Under the pieces are notes generated by a model that worked only from the letters and a program-made list of their open reading frames with translations, made no database searches and was not told the DNA's origin. The translations under genes and the position numbers were made by a program. A DNA stretch of 8,502 nucleotides, from assembly GCA_946002045.1 (NCBI GenBank), contig CAMFYM010000055.1, positions 1 through 8,502 of the forward strand. The letters are read 5' to 3'. Position 1 is the first letter of the stretch, and each line of letters opens with the position of its first letter. The stretch is from an uncultured Clostridia bacterium (GTDB lineage: Bacteria; Bacillota; Clostridia; Oscillospirales; Acutalibacteraceae). Below are positions 1-6,749 of this stretch, piece after piece.

Positions 1-40
1 TAAGCCTTCGTCGGCAGCGTCAGATGTGTATAAGAGACAG
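1..40 (+). other. Illumina Nextera adapter contamination at contig end
   Basis: This stretch is a sequencing-library artefact, not genome. Positions 22-40 are exactly the 19-bp Tn5 mosaic end used in Nextera libraries (AGATGTGTATAAGAGACAG). Positions 8-21 are exactly the Nextera read-1 primer arm (TCGTCGGCAGCGTC). The seven bases before that (TAAGCCT) match the last seven bases of the Nextera i5 index S508 (CTAAGCCT) as I remember it. The order index, arm, mosaic end and insert is that of the i5 side of a tagmented fragment, so genomic DNA begins at position 41. An open frame read rightwards from position 26 begins inside the adapter and is meaningless. Confidence 0.98.
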
Positions 41-48
41 CATTTAGG

Positions 49-1833
49 TTATTTATATAGTGGACCGTATGTTGCACAAGCACGGAAGTCTGCTGACTGT
101 GTATCGTCTGTGCCGAATGCTGACCAAGCGTGTGGACGGAAGATGCTACCACTATCAACATTATGCATATTAACAGGAATACGAAGCATTGATGCAAGAG
201 TAATAAGGTCGGCACCAACATGGCCGTAAACTGTTACACCGTGATTTGCTCCCCAATTAGCCATAACGCTATATACATCCTTAAATGCACCCTCGCCTGT
301 AAGTCTTGGTACAAACCATGTTGTTGGCCAAGAAGCATCTGTTCTCTTGTCTATAACAGTATGAATTTCGTCAGGAAGGTTAACTGTATATCCCTCTGCA
401 ATCTGCATTACAGGACCGATACCGTCAACAATGTTAACACGCAGCATTGTAACAGGCATCTGTGCGCTGCAACGGAAATGGCTTGAGAATCCACCACCAC
501 GGAAGTATTCATAGTTAGCTCTGCACCAATCTGTTGCATCAAGGCAAGCCTTAATATCATCCTGTGTCATTTCCCAGAAAGGCTTCATACAGCCTTCGCC
601 GTCAGCATTTTTTGATGCGCCACAGCCGTCAAGTGCTGTTGCACCTGAATTGATAAGGTGAATAAATCCATCCTTTGCAACACCCTGTGGACGAACACCT
701 GTTACTCTTTCACAAGCGTCAGGACTCCAATATGTACGAACATCGTGGAAGCAAGGTGCTGAGTGAGAAACAAGAGTGCCAAGCATCATTGCAACACCGT
801 TGAGTGTGTCATTTTCTGTTGCAAAAGGAGTTGGCATTTTCTTGCCGTTCCAGTCAAAGGTTGATGCCATAATAGCCTCTGTAAAGTCTGCGTTTGGCAA
901 CCAGTCTGTCCAGTTACGCTGACCCTGGAAGCCACCTGCTACTGCGTTTTTACCGAGTGCCTCCTCGTGCCAGCCCATTTCGTCAAGCTTTTTGTTGCCG
1001 TAAAGAATGTCACGCATAATCATGGTCATCTTTGTAACAAATTCCCAATCCTTGTCAGCAGGAACAACCTTTGATTTTGTGATAATTTCAGGAAGCTCCT
1101 TACCTGCGTTAAGGTCAAAGCCCTCCTTACAATTCTCTTTAACCCACTTTAATGCAACTTCGTACTCATCGTGGTCATAAATTTCAAGAGTTATACGACG
1201 AACAATCTCGGTCATATCAACCCACTCAGGACGAATACCGAAATATTTTTGGAACATATCTGCATCACAGTATGAGCCTGCAATACCCATTGCTACGCCA
1301 CCAAGGTTAACATATGACTTGTTCTTCATCCAGCCAACAGCAACAGCTGCCTTTGCAAAGCGCAAAATCTTTTCTGCAACATCGGCAGGAACAGATGTGT
1401 CTGTCATATCCTGAACATCGTGACCGTAAATTGAGAAAGCAGGAAGTCCCTTTTGAGCAAATGCAGCCATTACTGCTGCAAGATAAACTGCACCGGGACG
1501 CTCTGTGCCGTTAAAGCCCCAAACAGCCTTAATTGTGTTAGGGTCCATATCAAATGTTTCAGAGCCATAGCACCAGCATGGTGTAACAGAAAGAGTTGCT
1601 ACTACATTTTCACCTGCAAATTGCTCTGCACATTTTGCAGCCTCAGCACCACCACCGATAGTTGTGTTGCTGATTACACACTGAACAGGTGTTCCGTCGG
1701 GATATTTAAGGTTAGTCTCGATAAGCTCCTTAGCAGCCTGAGCCATACCCATTGTCTGCTTTTCAAGGCTTTCTCTAACACCACCCCAACGACCGTCGAT
1801 AGTCGGTCTAATACCGATTTTTGGATAATTCAT
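49..1833 (-). CDS. fucI: L-fucose isomerase
   Basis: This 594-residue protein matches the full length of E. coli FucI (591) and follows it end to end from the N-terminal GIRPTIDGR motif to the GPLYK terminus. It interconverts the aldose L-fucose and the ketose L-fuculose in the cytoplasm using a divalent metal, usually Mn2+, and the family also accepts D-arabinose. Aligning with E. coli from memory, the metal and catalytic residues Glu337, Asp361 and His528 correspond to Glu340 (in ATEND), Asp364 (in DVRTYWSP) and His531 (in GANHG), all present with a constant +3 offset. The ATG start is supported by AAGGAAGG at 1842-1849, 8 nt upstream. It is the last gene seen in the fuc operon, 29 bp after the kinase. 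The stop codon is TAA at 49-51; only 8 bp of native sequence follow before the adapter, so no terminator or further operon gene is visible. Confidence 0.96.
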   Translation of the reverse strand: MNYPKIGIRPTIDGRWGGVRESLEKQTMGMAQAAKELIETNLKYPDGTPVQCVISNTTIGGGAEAAKCAEQFAGENVVATLSVTPCWCYGSETFDMDPNTIKAVWGFNGTERPGAVYLAAVMAAFAQKGLPAFSIYGHDVQDMTDTSVPADVAEKILRFAKAAVAVGWMKNKSYVNLGGVAMGIAGSYCDADMFQKYFGIRPEWVDMTEIVRRITLEIYDHDEYEVALKWVKENCKEGFDLNAGKELPEIITKSKVVPADKDWEFVTKMTMIMRDILYGNKKLDEMGWHEEALGKNAVAGGFQGQRNWTDWLPNADFTEAIMASTFDWNGKKMPTPFATENDTLNGVAMMLGTLVSHSAPCFHDVRTYWSPDACERVTGVRPQGVAKDGFIHLINSGATALDGCGASKNADGEGCMKPFWEMTQDDIKACLDATDWCRANYEYFRGGGFSSHFRCSAQMPVTMLRVNIVDGIGPVMQIAEGYTVNLPDEIHTVIDKRTDASWPTTWFVPRLTGEGAFKDVYSVMANWGANHGVTVYGHVGADLITLASMLRIPVNMHNVDSGSIFRPHAWSAFGTDDTQSADFRACATYGPLYK

Positions 1834-1841
1834 AATCTTTA

Positions 1842-1849
1842 CCTTCCTT
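1842..1849 (-). promoter_or_regulatory. Ribosome binding site of fucI
   Basis: AAGGAAGG on the minus strand lies eight bases before the fucI ATG in the 29-bp kinase-fucI gap. No hairpin or promoter pattern is seen in the gap, so fucI is probably read on the same transcript. Confidence 0.8.
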
Positions 1850-1862
1850 ATACATTATTTGA

Positions 1863-3272
1863 TTACTGCACTGCTGTGCAAAATTTTTTAAATGCATTTT
1901 TCCACACATCAACATCCTGTGGTGAATATTCCTTAACACTTTCCTGCTCCTTGATGATAGCTCTGCCCTCATCAATATCCTTAATGTCACCAAGAGCAAT
2001 CAACTGAAGTATTATATTGCCTAAAGCAGTTGCCTCTGTTGGACCTGCCACAACAGGAATACCAAGACTGTTTGCTGTCATTTGGCAAAGGAAGCCATCC
2101 TTTGTACCACCACCTAAAAGATGAAGAACATCAAAAGCCTTGCCTGTATTCTCCTTGATTTGCTCAATGGCAAATTTGTATTTCATTGCAAGACTTTCAT
2201 AAATACAGCGCACTAATGCACCGTCTGTTTCAGGCACAGGCTGATTGGTGTTTTTGCAATAATTACGGATTTTTTCAGGCATTGAGCCCGGAGTAGCAAA
2301 TTCAGCATAATCAGGGTCAATAAAGCAGGTAAAGGGCTTTTCTGCCCTTGCAAGCTGCTCCATATCGTTAAAGGAATACTCCTTACCCTGCGCTCTGAAA
2401 TTCCTGCGAATTTCCTGAATAAGCCAAAGTCCACTGATATTTTTAAGATAATTCACCTTGCCGTTGGCGCCAAGCTCGTTTGAAAGCTGGTCGTTCATAC
2501 TTTTTTCTGTAAGAACGGCATTATCGCACTCACAACCGATAAGTGACCATGTGCCACAGGAAAGAAAGGCTGAGCATTTGCTGCTGTCACTTGGCATTGC
2601 TGCCACAGCACACTGAGTATCGTGACCTGCCACCTTAACAACCTTTATTCCGTTGTATTCGCCCACAACAGTGGCACTGTCCACAAGTTCCTGCAAAATA
2701 TCTGTATCCATACCGGAAAGCCTTGCAACCTCTAAATCCCAACCGTTATTGTTAAAGCTATACATCTGTGATGTTGAAGCAATAGTTTTCTCTGCAGATT
2801 TATTGCCACAAAGAGCCCAAGCAAAAAGGTCAGGCATAAACAAAAGTGTTTTTGCTTCTTTTTTTACCTCGGCAGTTAATTGGAACAAGGTGTTGATAGG
2901 CATAATTTGATTGCCTGTTGATTTGTATAAATCAATGGCAGATATTTTTTCAAATATCCTTTCAGGCATACCCTCTGTGCGAGTATCACGGTAATTGGTG
3001 GGCTGACCCATAAGCTCGTCATTTTCGTCAAGGAGACCGTAGTCAACACCCCAAGTATCAAATGCAAGGGCATCTGCTCCACCACTCATCTCAATGGCCT
3101 TTTTAACCTCACCTAAAAGATAAGGAAAATCCCAGCAAAGTCGTCCGTCCTCCTGAACAATAACATTGTCAAATCTGTGGACCTCGTGATATTTTAATTC
3201 TTTTCCGTCAAACTCTGCCTTAATTGCTCTGCCTGTTGAAGCACCGAAGTCGAATGCAAGAACTGTACTCAC
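1863..3272 (-). CDS. fucK: L-fuculokinase, RhaB-like FGGY carbohydrate kinase
   Basis: This 469-residue FGGY-family kinase is predicted to phosphorylate L-fuculose to L-fuculose 1-phosphate with ATP in the cytoplasm. The N-terminal domain opens with the phosphate-binding loop DFGASTGR (8-15), followed by DTWGVDYGLLD (72-82) and YRDTRT (94-99). The second domain has the catalytic-base motif GHDT with Asp218, then SCGTWSLIG (238-246), LLGGGTKDGF (385-394) and GPTEATALGNI (410-420). These blocks resemble E. coli rhamnulokinase RhaB (489 aa) more than E. coli FucK, so sequence alone would suggest rhamnulokinase; the fuculose assignment rests on the fucI, fucU and fucA neighbours. The start is GTG at 3270-3272, overlapping the fucU TGA by four bases (GTGA) and giving MSTVLAFDFG, which places the phosphate loop where FGGY kinases have it. 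Translational coupling to fucU is likely. Activity on L-rhamnulose or D-ribulose is possible. Confidence 0.88.
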   Translation of the reverse strand: MSTVLAFDFGASTGRAIKAEFDGKELKYHEVHRFDNVIVQEDGRLCWDFPYLLGEVKKAIEMSGGADALAFDTWGVDYGLLDENDELMGQPTNYRDTRTEGMPERIFEKISAIDLYKSTGNQIMPINTLFQLTAEVKKEAKTLLFMPDLFAWALCGNKSAEKTIASTSQMYSFNNNGWDLEVARLSGMDTDILQELVDSATVVGEYNGIKVVKVAGHDTQCAVAAMPSDSSKCSAFLSCGTWSLIGCECDNAVLTEKSMNDQLSNELGANGKVNYLKNISGLWLIQEIRRNFRAQGKEYSFNDMEQLARAEKPFTCFIDPDYAEFATPGSMPEKIRNYCKNTNQPVPETDGALVRCIYESLAMKYKFAIEQIKENTGKAFDVLHLLGGGTKDGFLCQMTANSLGIPVVAGPTEATALGNIILQLIALGDIKDIDEGRAIIKEQESVKEYSPQDVDVWKNAFKKFCTAVQ

Positions 3273-3709
3273 GGTGTAACAACTCCCTTCTTAAGCAGAA
3301 CATTTGCATAAATTGCAGTTTCGCCTGTGGCAATAATGAGATAAGCATCCTTTGCTCTTTCATAAAAAGCAAATCTCTCTGTCATTTCAATATCGTGATG
3401 AGCAGGCTCATACTTATTGAGTATCTCGTCGTACTCCTTCCAAATAATAGGAGTAGGACAGGTATCTCCCTTAACAACCTCCATAAGTGCCACCGGCTTT
3501 TCTGAATATGTATCAAGTGGAATAAGCTGAAGAACAGCGTCCAAAATCTCTGCTGTGCCGTGACCGTCTGCACGAATAACTACTGAATTTTTACCAACGC
3601 TTTCACAAGGGAAGTTGCCGTCGGCAATAACAAGCTCGTCACCGTGACCCATTTCGCAAAGAGCCTTTAAAAGCTCAGGTGAAATAAGAGGAGAAATTCC
3701 TTTTAACAT
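3269..3709 (-). CDS. fucU: L-fucose mutarotase (RbsD/FucU family)
   Basis: This 146-residue protein (E. coli FucU has 140) interconverts the alpha and beta anomers of L-fucose in the cytoplasm, supplying the anomer used by the isomerase. It starts MLKGISPLISPELLKALCEMGHGDE, almost identical in pattern to E. coli FucU, and ends with RFAFYERAK (112-120) and YANVLLKKGV (134-143). Family active-site positions are kept: His22 in MGHGDE, the general acid in E. coli, Asp30 at the usual sugar-binding position, and Tyr116 in FAFYERA. VIRADG (44-49) is also typical. The ATG start at 3707-3709 lies two bases after the fucA stop codon, with a strong AAAGGAGG ribosome site embedded in the last fucA codons. 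Its 3' end overlaps the kinase start by four bases. The family also includes RbsD (ribose pyranase), but the motifs and neighbours favour fucose. Confidence 0.94.
   Translation of the reverse strand: MLKGISPLISPELLKALCEMGHGDELVIADGNFPCESVGKNSVVIRADGHGTAEILDAVLQLIPLDTYSEKPVALMEVVKGDTCPTPIIWKEYDEILNKYEPAHHDIEMTERFAFYERAKDAYLIIATGETAIYANVLLKKGVVTP
3283..3289 (-). promoter_or_regulatory. Ribosome binding site of the GTG-start kinase gene
   Basis: AAGGGAG on the minus strand lies ten bases before the GTG at 3272-3270, inside the last fucU codons. It supports this GTG as the true start over any internal ATG: the next in-frame Met would remove the ATP phosphate loop near residues 8-15. Confidence 0.8.
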
Positions 3710-3711
3710 AA

Positions 3712-4425
3712 TCAGTCCTCCTTTGCATGAAGCATTGGGTCATCAGGATTAAAGGTTTTATATCCGGGATGTCTGCCTGTTACACCGTAATATCCTCTAA
3801 GGTCAATAAGCTTTTGGATGTTTTCACGGCTAATGTCGTGGCTACCGCCCAAAATAACTGCGTTAATTGTAATTTTTGCCCAAAGCTCAAGGCTTTCCAT
3901 TCTGTAAAAAGCAGTTACAACATCACAGCCTACTGCAAGCGCACCGTGATTTTCAAGAAGCATAACATCGTGCTCATCAAGATACGGCTCAATGGCATCG
4001 GGAACCTCTGTTGTGGAAGGAGTACCGTATGGAGTAAGAGGAACTGCACCGATAACAGCCACATCCTCAATCATATTATACATATCCATAGCCTTGTGTG
4101 CCACAGCAAAGCCTGTTGCTCCGGGTGGATGTGCGTGAATAACGCTCATTACATCGTCACGCTTATCATAGCAACGAAGGTGCATTTTAATCTCGCTTGA
4201 AGGGCGAAGTCCCTCTGCTGCTTCAAGCACATTACCTTTGCTGTCAATACGAATAAGCTTTTCCGGAGTAATGAAGGACTTGCTCATGCCGGTAGGTGTA
4301 GCAAGAATTGTGCCGTCATCAAGCTTGACACTAACATTACCGTCATTTGCAGCAACCCAACCAAGCTGCCACATCTTATGACATATGTCACAAATCAATT
4401 CTTTTTGTTCTTCAATATTGCTCAT
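3712..4425 (-). CDS. fucA: Class II L-fuculose-1-phosphate aldolase
   Basis: This 237-residue class II (zinc) aldolase of the aldolase/adducin family is predicted to split L-fuculose 1-phosphate into dihydroxyacetone phosphate and L-lactaldehyde. The phosphate-binding motifs GNVS (29-32) and TPTGMS (43-48) are present. Catalytic Glu78 (in PSSE) and the three zinc ligands His97, His99 (HAH) and His160 (ENHG) match E. coli Glu73, His92, His94 and His155 with a constant +5 offset. It is about 20 residues longer than E. coli FucA (215), almost all in a polar, Gly/Pro-rich C-terminal tail after YYG (212-214). The position equivalent to E. coli Tyr113 seems to be Asn117, so substrate preference is less certain than the reaction type; rhamnulose 1-phosphate or ribulose phosphates are alternatives. 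The ATG start has AAAGGAG six bases upstream. It is the first gene of the fuc operon. Confidence 0.88.
   Translation of the reverse strand: MSNIEEQKELICDICHKMWQLGWVAANDGNVSVKLDDGTILATPTGMSKSFITPEKLIRIDSKGNVLEAAEGLRPSSEIKMHLRCYDKRDDVMSVIHAHPPGATGFAVAHKAMDMYNMIEDVAVIGAVPLTPYGTPSTTEVPDAIEPYLDEHDVMLLENHGALAVGCDVVTAFYRMESLELWAKITINAVILGGSHDISRENIQKLIDLRGYYGVTGRHPGYKTFNPDDPMLHAKED
3717..3724 (-). promoter_or_regulatory. Ribosome binding site of fucU inside fucA
   Basis: AAAGGAGG on the minus strand ends seven bases before the fucU ATG and is formed by the final fucA codons (AAG GAG G). Because initiation takes place within ribosome-covered DNA, fucU translation is probably coupled to termination of fucA. 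Confidence 0.85.
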
Positions 4426-4450
4426 AACTCTCTCCTTTAAACAATATAAA

Positions 4451-4472
4451 ATTATACAAATATATTATACAA
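4451..4472 (-). repeat. Two direct copies of TTGTATAAT upstream of fucA
   Basis: The nine bases TTGTATAAT (minus strand) occur exactly at 4464-4472 and again at 4451-4459, 13 bp apart start to start. Each copy contains a consensus -10 box. A short inverted repeat, ATAC-AAT-GTAT on the plus strand, overlaps the upstream copy at 4467-4477. This could be a pair of start sites, an operator for a fucose regulator, or low-complexity coincidence in AT-rich DNA. Confidence 0.5.
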
Positions 4473-4492
4473 TGTATTTTCAAATTTTTCCA
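4457..4492 (-). promoter_or_regulatory. Candidate sigma-A promoter of the fuc operon
   Basis: On the minus strand a perfect TATAAT -10 box lies at 4464-4469, with a weak -35 hexamer TGGAAA (4 of 6 matches to TTGACA) at 4487-4492 and a 17-bp spacer. Transcription would begin near 4457, leaving a leader of about 31 nt that carries the fucA AAAGGAG site. A second TATAAT at 4451-4456 lies 13 bp closer to the gene but has no good -35 at normal spacing. The whole gap (4426-4578) is strongly AT-rich, so chance -10 matches are expected. The location between the purB terminator and fucA is what makes this call reasonable. Confidence 0.55.
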
Positions 4493-4512
4493 CTATTATT
4501 TTTAATATGTGC

Positions 4513-4557
4513 AAAATAAAAAACACGATAGAAGTATCAATTATACCTCTATCGTGT
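4513..4557 (-). terminator. Rho-independent terminator after purB
   Basis: A hairpin occupies 4523-4557. Ten perfectly paired outer bases (ACACGATAGA with TCTATCGTGT) are followed by one A-C mismatch, four more pairs (GTAT with ATAC) and a five-base loop. On the minus strand it is followed immediately by a T-rich run, TTTTTATTTT, at 4513-4522. No such run follows on the plus strand, so it acts leftward, ending the dap-pur unit 22 bp after the purB stop and separating it from the fuc promoter. Confidence 0.92.
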
Positions 4558-4578
4558 GTAGTGAATAATATTTAACCG

Positions 4579-6012
4579 TTAAACATTGATTTCAACATCA
4601 ATGCCAAGAAGATCCTTTTCCTTTTCAAGAATAGGAGCAACGGTTTCCTTAAGGAAATCTGCTGTTTGCTGTGGTGCTCTGCCTACAAAGTTAGACGGCT
4701 TAAGAATTGCCAAAATCTCCTCCTTTGTAGTCATAAATGCAGGGTCGGCAGCAATACGGTCAACTAAATCGTTTTTGCCACCCTCAACCTTAACAACAGC
4801 ACCTGCTGCCATTGAATGTTGACGAATTTTCTCGTGAAGCTCCTGTCTGTCGCCACCCTTTTTAACGGCATCCATCATAATATTTTCTGTTGCCATAAAG
4901 GGAAGCTCGCTCATAAGTCTTGCTTCAATAACCTTTGGATAAACAACAAGTCCTGATGTTATATTGATATACAAATCAAGAATACCGTCTGTTGCCAAAA
5001 ACGCCTCTGCAACTGAAACTCGCTTATTAGCAGAGTCATCAAGTGTTCTTTCAAACCACTGTGCAGATGCAGTCCAAGCAGGATTAAGTGCGTCAATCAT
5101 AACATAACGGGAAAGAGATGCAATTCGCTCACTTCTCATTGGATTGCGCTTGTACGCCATTGCTGATGAGCCTATTTGATTTTTTTCAAAGGGCTCCTCA
5201 ATCTCCTTAAGATTTTGAAGAAGTCTTAAGTCGTTAGAGAATTTGCAGCAGGATTGAGCAATAAGTCCAAGACAATTACAAACGATTGTGTCAAGCTTTC
5301 TTGCATATGTTTGTCCACTGACAGGGAAGCAGGACTTAAAGCCCATTTTTTCTGCAATCTTTTTGTCAAGCTCCTTGCACTTATCGTGGTCGCCGTCAAA
5401 CAGCTCAAGGAATGATGCCTGTGTGCCTGTTGTTCCCTTTGAGCCTAAAAGCATAAGAGAATCAATAACATGGCAAATTTCCTCATAATCCATTACCAAA
5501 TCCATTAACCAGAGTGTTGCTCGCTTGCCCACTGTTGTTGGCTGTGCCGGCTGGAAATGAGTAAACCCAAGACAAGGCATATCCTTGTATTCATCTGCAA
5601 ATTTTGCAACAGATGCAATAGCGTTAACAAGCTTTTTCTTGATAAGGAGCAACGCCTCACGCATTGTTATTACATCTGTGTTATCGCCCACATAGCAGCT
5701 TGTTGCACCAAGATGAATTATCGGTCTTGCATTAGGGCACTGCTCACCATAGGCGTGAACATGGCTCATTACATCGTGACGGAATTTCTTTTCGTACTCC
5801 TGTGCAACCTCGTAATTTATGTTGTCGGCATTAGCCTTAAGCTCATCAATCTGCTCCTGTGTTACATTAAGACCCAGCTCGTTTTCTGCTTCAGCAAGGG
5901 CAATCCAAAGCTTTCTCCATGTTTTGAATTTAAAATCGGGAGAATAGATATATTGCATTTCCTTTGAAGCGTAACGGGCATTAAAGGGTGAATTATAAGT
6001 ATTATTAGGCAT
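4579..6012 (-). CDS. purB: Adenylosuccinate lyase
   Basis: This 477-residue protein of the fumarase/aspartase superfamily catalyses two fumarate eliminations in purine synthesis: SAICAR to AICAR and adenylosuccinate to AMP. Conserved blocks in order are RHDVMSHVHAYG (78-89) with substrate-contacting histidines, GATSCYVGDN (102-111), GFTHFQPAQPTT (149-160) with the general-acid His152, and the flexible signature loop GSSAMAYKRNP (281-291) carrying the catalytic serine. The second half (QWFERTLDDSAN at 318-329, LPFMATENI at 370-378, GGDRQELHEKIR at 386-397, GRAPQQ at 444-449) closely follows the animal ADSL pattern (human 484 aa) and is unlike the shorter B. subtilis PurB. The ATG shares its A with the purC stop (TAATG), implying coupled translation with the enzyme of the preceding step. 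The ribosome site is weak (TAGG roughly nine bases upstream), consistent with coupling. Confidence 0.96.
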   Translation of the reverse strand: MPNNTYNSPFNARYASKEMQYIYSPDFKFKTWRKLWIALAEAENELGLNVTQEQIDELKANADNINYEVAQEYEKKFRHDVMSHVHAYGEQCPNARPIIHLGATSCYVGDNTDVITMREALLLIKKKLVNAIASVAKFADEYKDMPCLGFTHFQPAQPTTVGKRATLWLMDLVMDYEEICHVIDSLMLLGSKGTTGTQASFLELFDGDHDKCKELDKKIAEKMGFKSCFPVSGQTYARKLDTIVCNCLGLIAQSCCKFSNDLRLLQNLKEIEEPFEKNQIGSSAMAYKRNPMRSERIASLSRYVMIDALNPAWTASAQWFERTLDDSANKRVSVAEAFLATDGILDLYINITSGLVVYPKVIEARLMSELPFMATENIMMDAVKKGGDRQELHEKIRQHSMAAGAVVKVEGGKNDLVDRIAADPAFMTTKEEILAILKPSNFVGRAPQQTADFLKETVAPILEKEKDLLGIDVEINV

Positions 6013-6722
6013 TAGTCAAGACCTACTCTCTTCATCATTTCTGCATATGCATCTTCTACGCCACCCATATCTCTACGGAAACGGTCCTTATCAAGCTTCT
6101 CGTGAGTTTCAATATCCCAGAAGCGACAGGTGTCAGGACTGATTTCGTCAGCAAGAACGATTGTGCCGTCGCTTGTTTTACCGAACTCAAGCTTAAAGTC
6201 GATAAGCTCAACACCGATTGAAGCAAAATACTCCTTCAATACATCGTTGACTGTAAATGCCATTTTCTTGATTGTGTCAACCTCCTCCTGTGTAGCAAAT
6301 CCACAGGATACTGCGTGGTAGCCGTTGATGAGTGGATCGCCCAAATCATCATCCTTATATGAGAATTCGATTGAAGGACAAACAAAGTCCATACCCTCTT
6401 CAAGTCCAAGTCTTTTACAGATTGAACCTGCTGCACGGTTACGGATAATTACCTCAAGAGGAACGATTGTAACCTTTTTTACAGCAGTTTCTCTGTCGGA
6501 AAGCTCCTCAACAAAGTGAGTAGGAACACCTTTTTTTTCAAGAATTTGCATAAGGTAATTTGACATTTTGTTGTTAACAACACCCTTGCCGACGATTGTA
6601 CCTTTTTTAAGTCCGTTAAACGCAGTAGCGTCGTCCTTGTAATCAACAATTACGATGTCGGGGTCTTCTGTTGCCCAAACCTTTTTTGCCTTACCCTCAT
6701 AGAGCTGTTCTTTTTTCTCCAT
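6012..6722 (-). CDS. purC: Phosphoribosylaminoimidazole-succinocarboxamide synthase (SAICAR synthetase)
   Basis: This 236-residue protein matches the bacterial PurC length (E. coli 237). It joins aspartate to CAIR with ATP to form SAICAR in de novo IMP synthesis, in the cytoplasm. Signatures in order are LYEGKAKKVW (7-16, N-terminal nucleotide-binding strand), PLEVIIRNRAAGS (88-100), LIDFKLEFG (173-181) and LADEISPDTCRFWD (190-203), which includes the acidic residues that bind Mg-ATP. The ATG start is fixed by AAAAGGAG at 6731-6738, eight bases upstream. It lies 27 bp after dapL with no hairpin between them, and its stop codon overlaps the purB start, so its product SAICAR is the direct substrate of the next enzyme. 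No purine riboswitch or separate promoter is apparent immediately upstream. Confidence 0.97.
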   Translation of the reverse strand: MEKKEQLYEGKAKKVWATEDPDIVIVDYKDDATAFNGLKKGTIVGKGVVNNKMSNYLMQILEKKGVPTHFVEELSDRETAVKKVTIVPLEVIIRNRAAGSICKRLGLEEGMDFVCPSIEFSYKDDDLGDPLINGYHAVSCGFATQEEVDTIKKMAFTVNDVLKEYFASIGVELIDFKLEFGKTSDGTIVLADEISPDTCRFWDIETHEKLDKDRFRRDMGGVEDAYAEMMKRVGLD

Positions 6723-6749
6723 AGTTTATTCTCCTTTTAGCCTATTTGA

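Noticed and set aside
26..229. Plus-strand open frame beginning in the first 40 bases
   Set aside because: It starts inside the Nextera adapter and runs antisense to the conserved 3' end of fucI; there is no ribosome site.
1453..2007. 184-codon plus-strand open frame crossing the fucI-kinase junction
   Set aside because: It is antisense to two well-supported genes and their intergenic gap, is rich in Cys and Ser as antisense frames often are, has no recognisable domain, and is explained by scarcity of TTA, CTA and TCA codons in the real genes.
3712..3795. C-terminal tail of FucA as a microcompartment encapsulation peptide
   Set aside because: The tail is polar and Gly/Pro-rich and does not look like the short amphipathic helix used for targeting; no shell protein gene is in the window.
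3727..4200. 157-codon plus-strand open frame opposite fucA
   Set aside because: It is the antisense shadow of fucA, with Cys-rich composition and no ribosome site or family resemblance.
4426..4512. Possible riboswitch or catabolite-response (cre) element in the fuc leader
   Set aside because: The predicted leader is only about 31 nt with no structured element, and no site with the central CG of a cre box was found in the gap.
4571..4583. Small palindrome TTTAACCGTTAAA at the purB stop codon
   Set aside because: Five-base AT-only arms around a three-base centre, partly made by the stop codon, are too weak for an operator or terminator; the real terminator lies just beyond.
5557..5967. 136-codon plus-strand open frame opposite purB with hydrophobic stretches
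   Set aside because: The hydrophobic look comes from the reverse complement of polar purB codons; it is antisense to a highly conserved gene and has no independent support.
6723..6749. Terminator or separate promoter between dapL and purC
   Set aside because: The 27-bp gap holds the purC ribosome site but no hairpin and no paired -35/-10 pattern.
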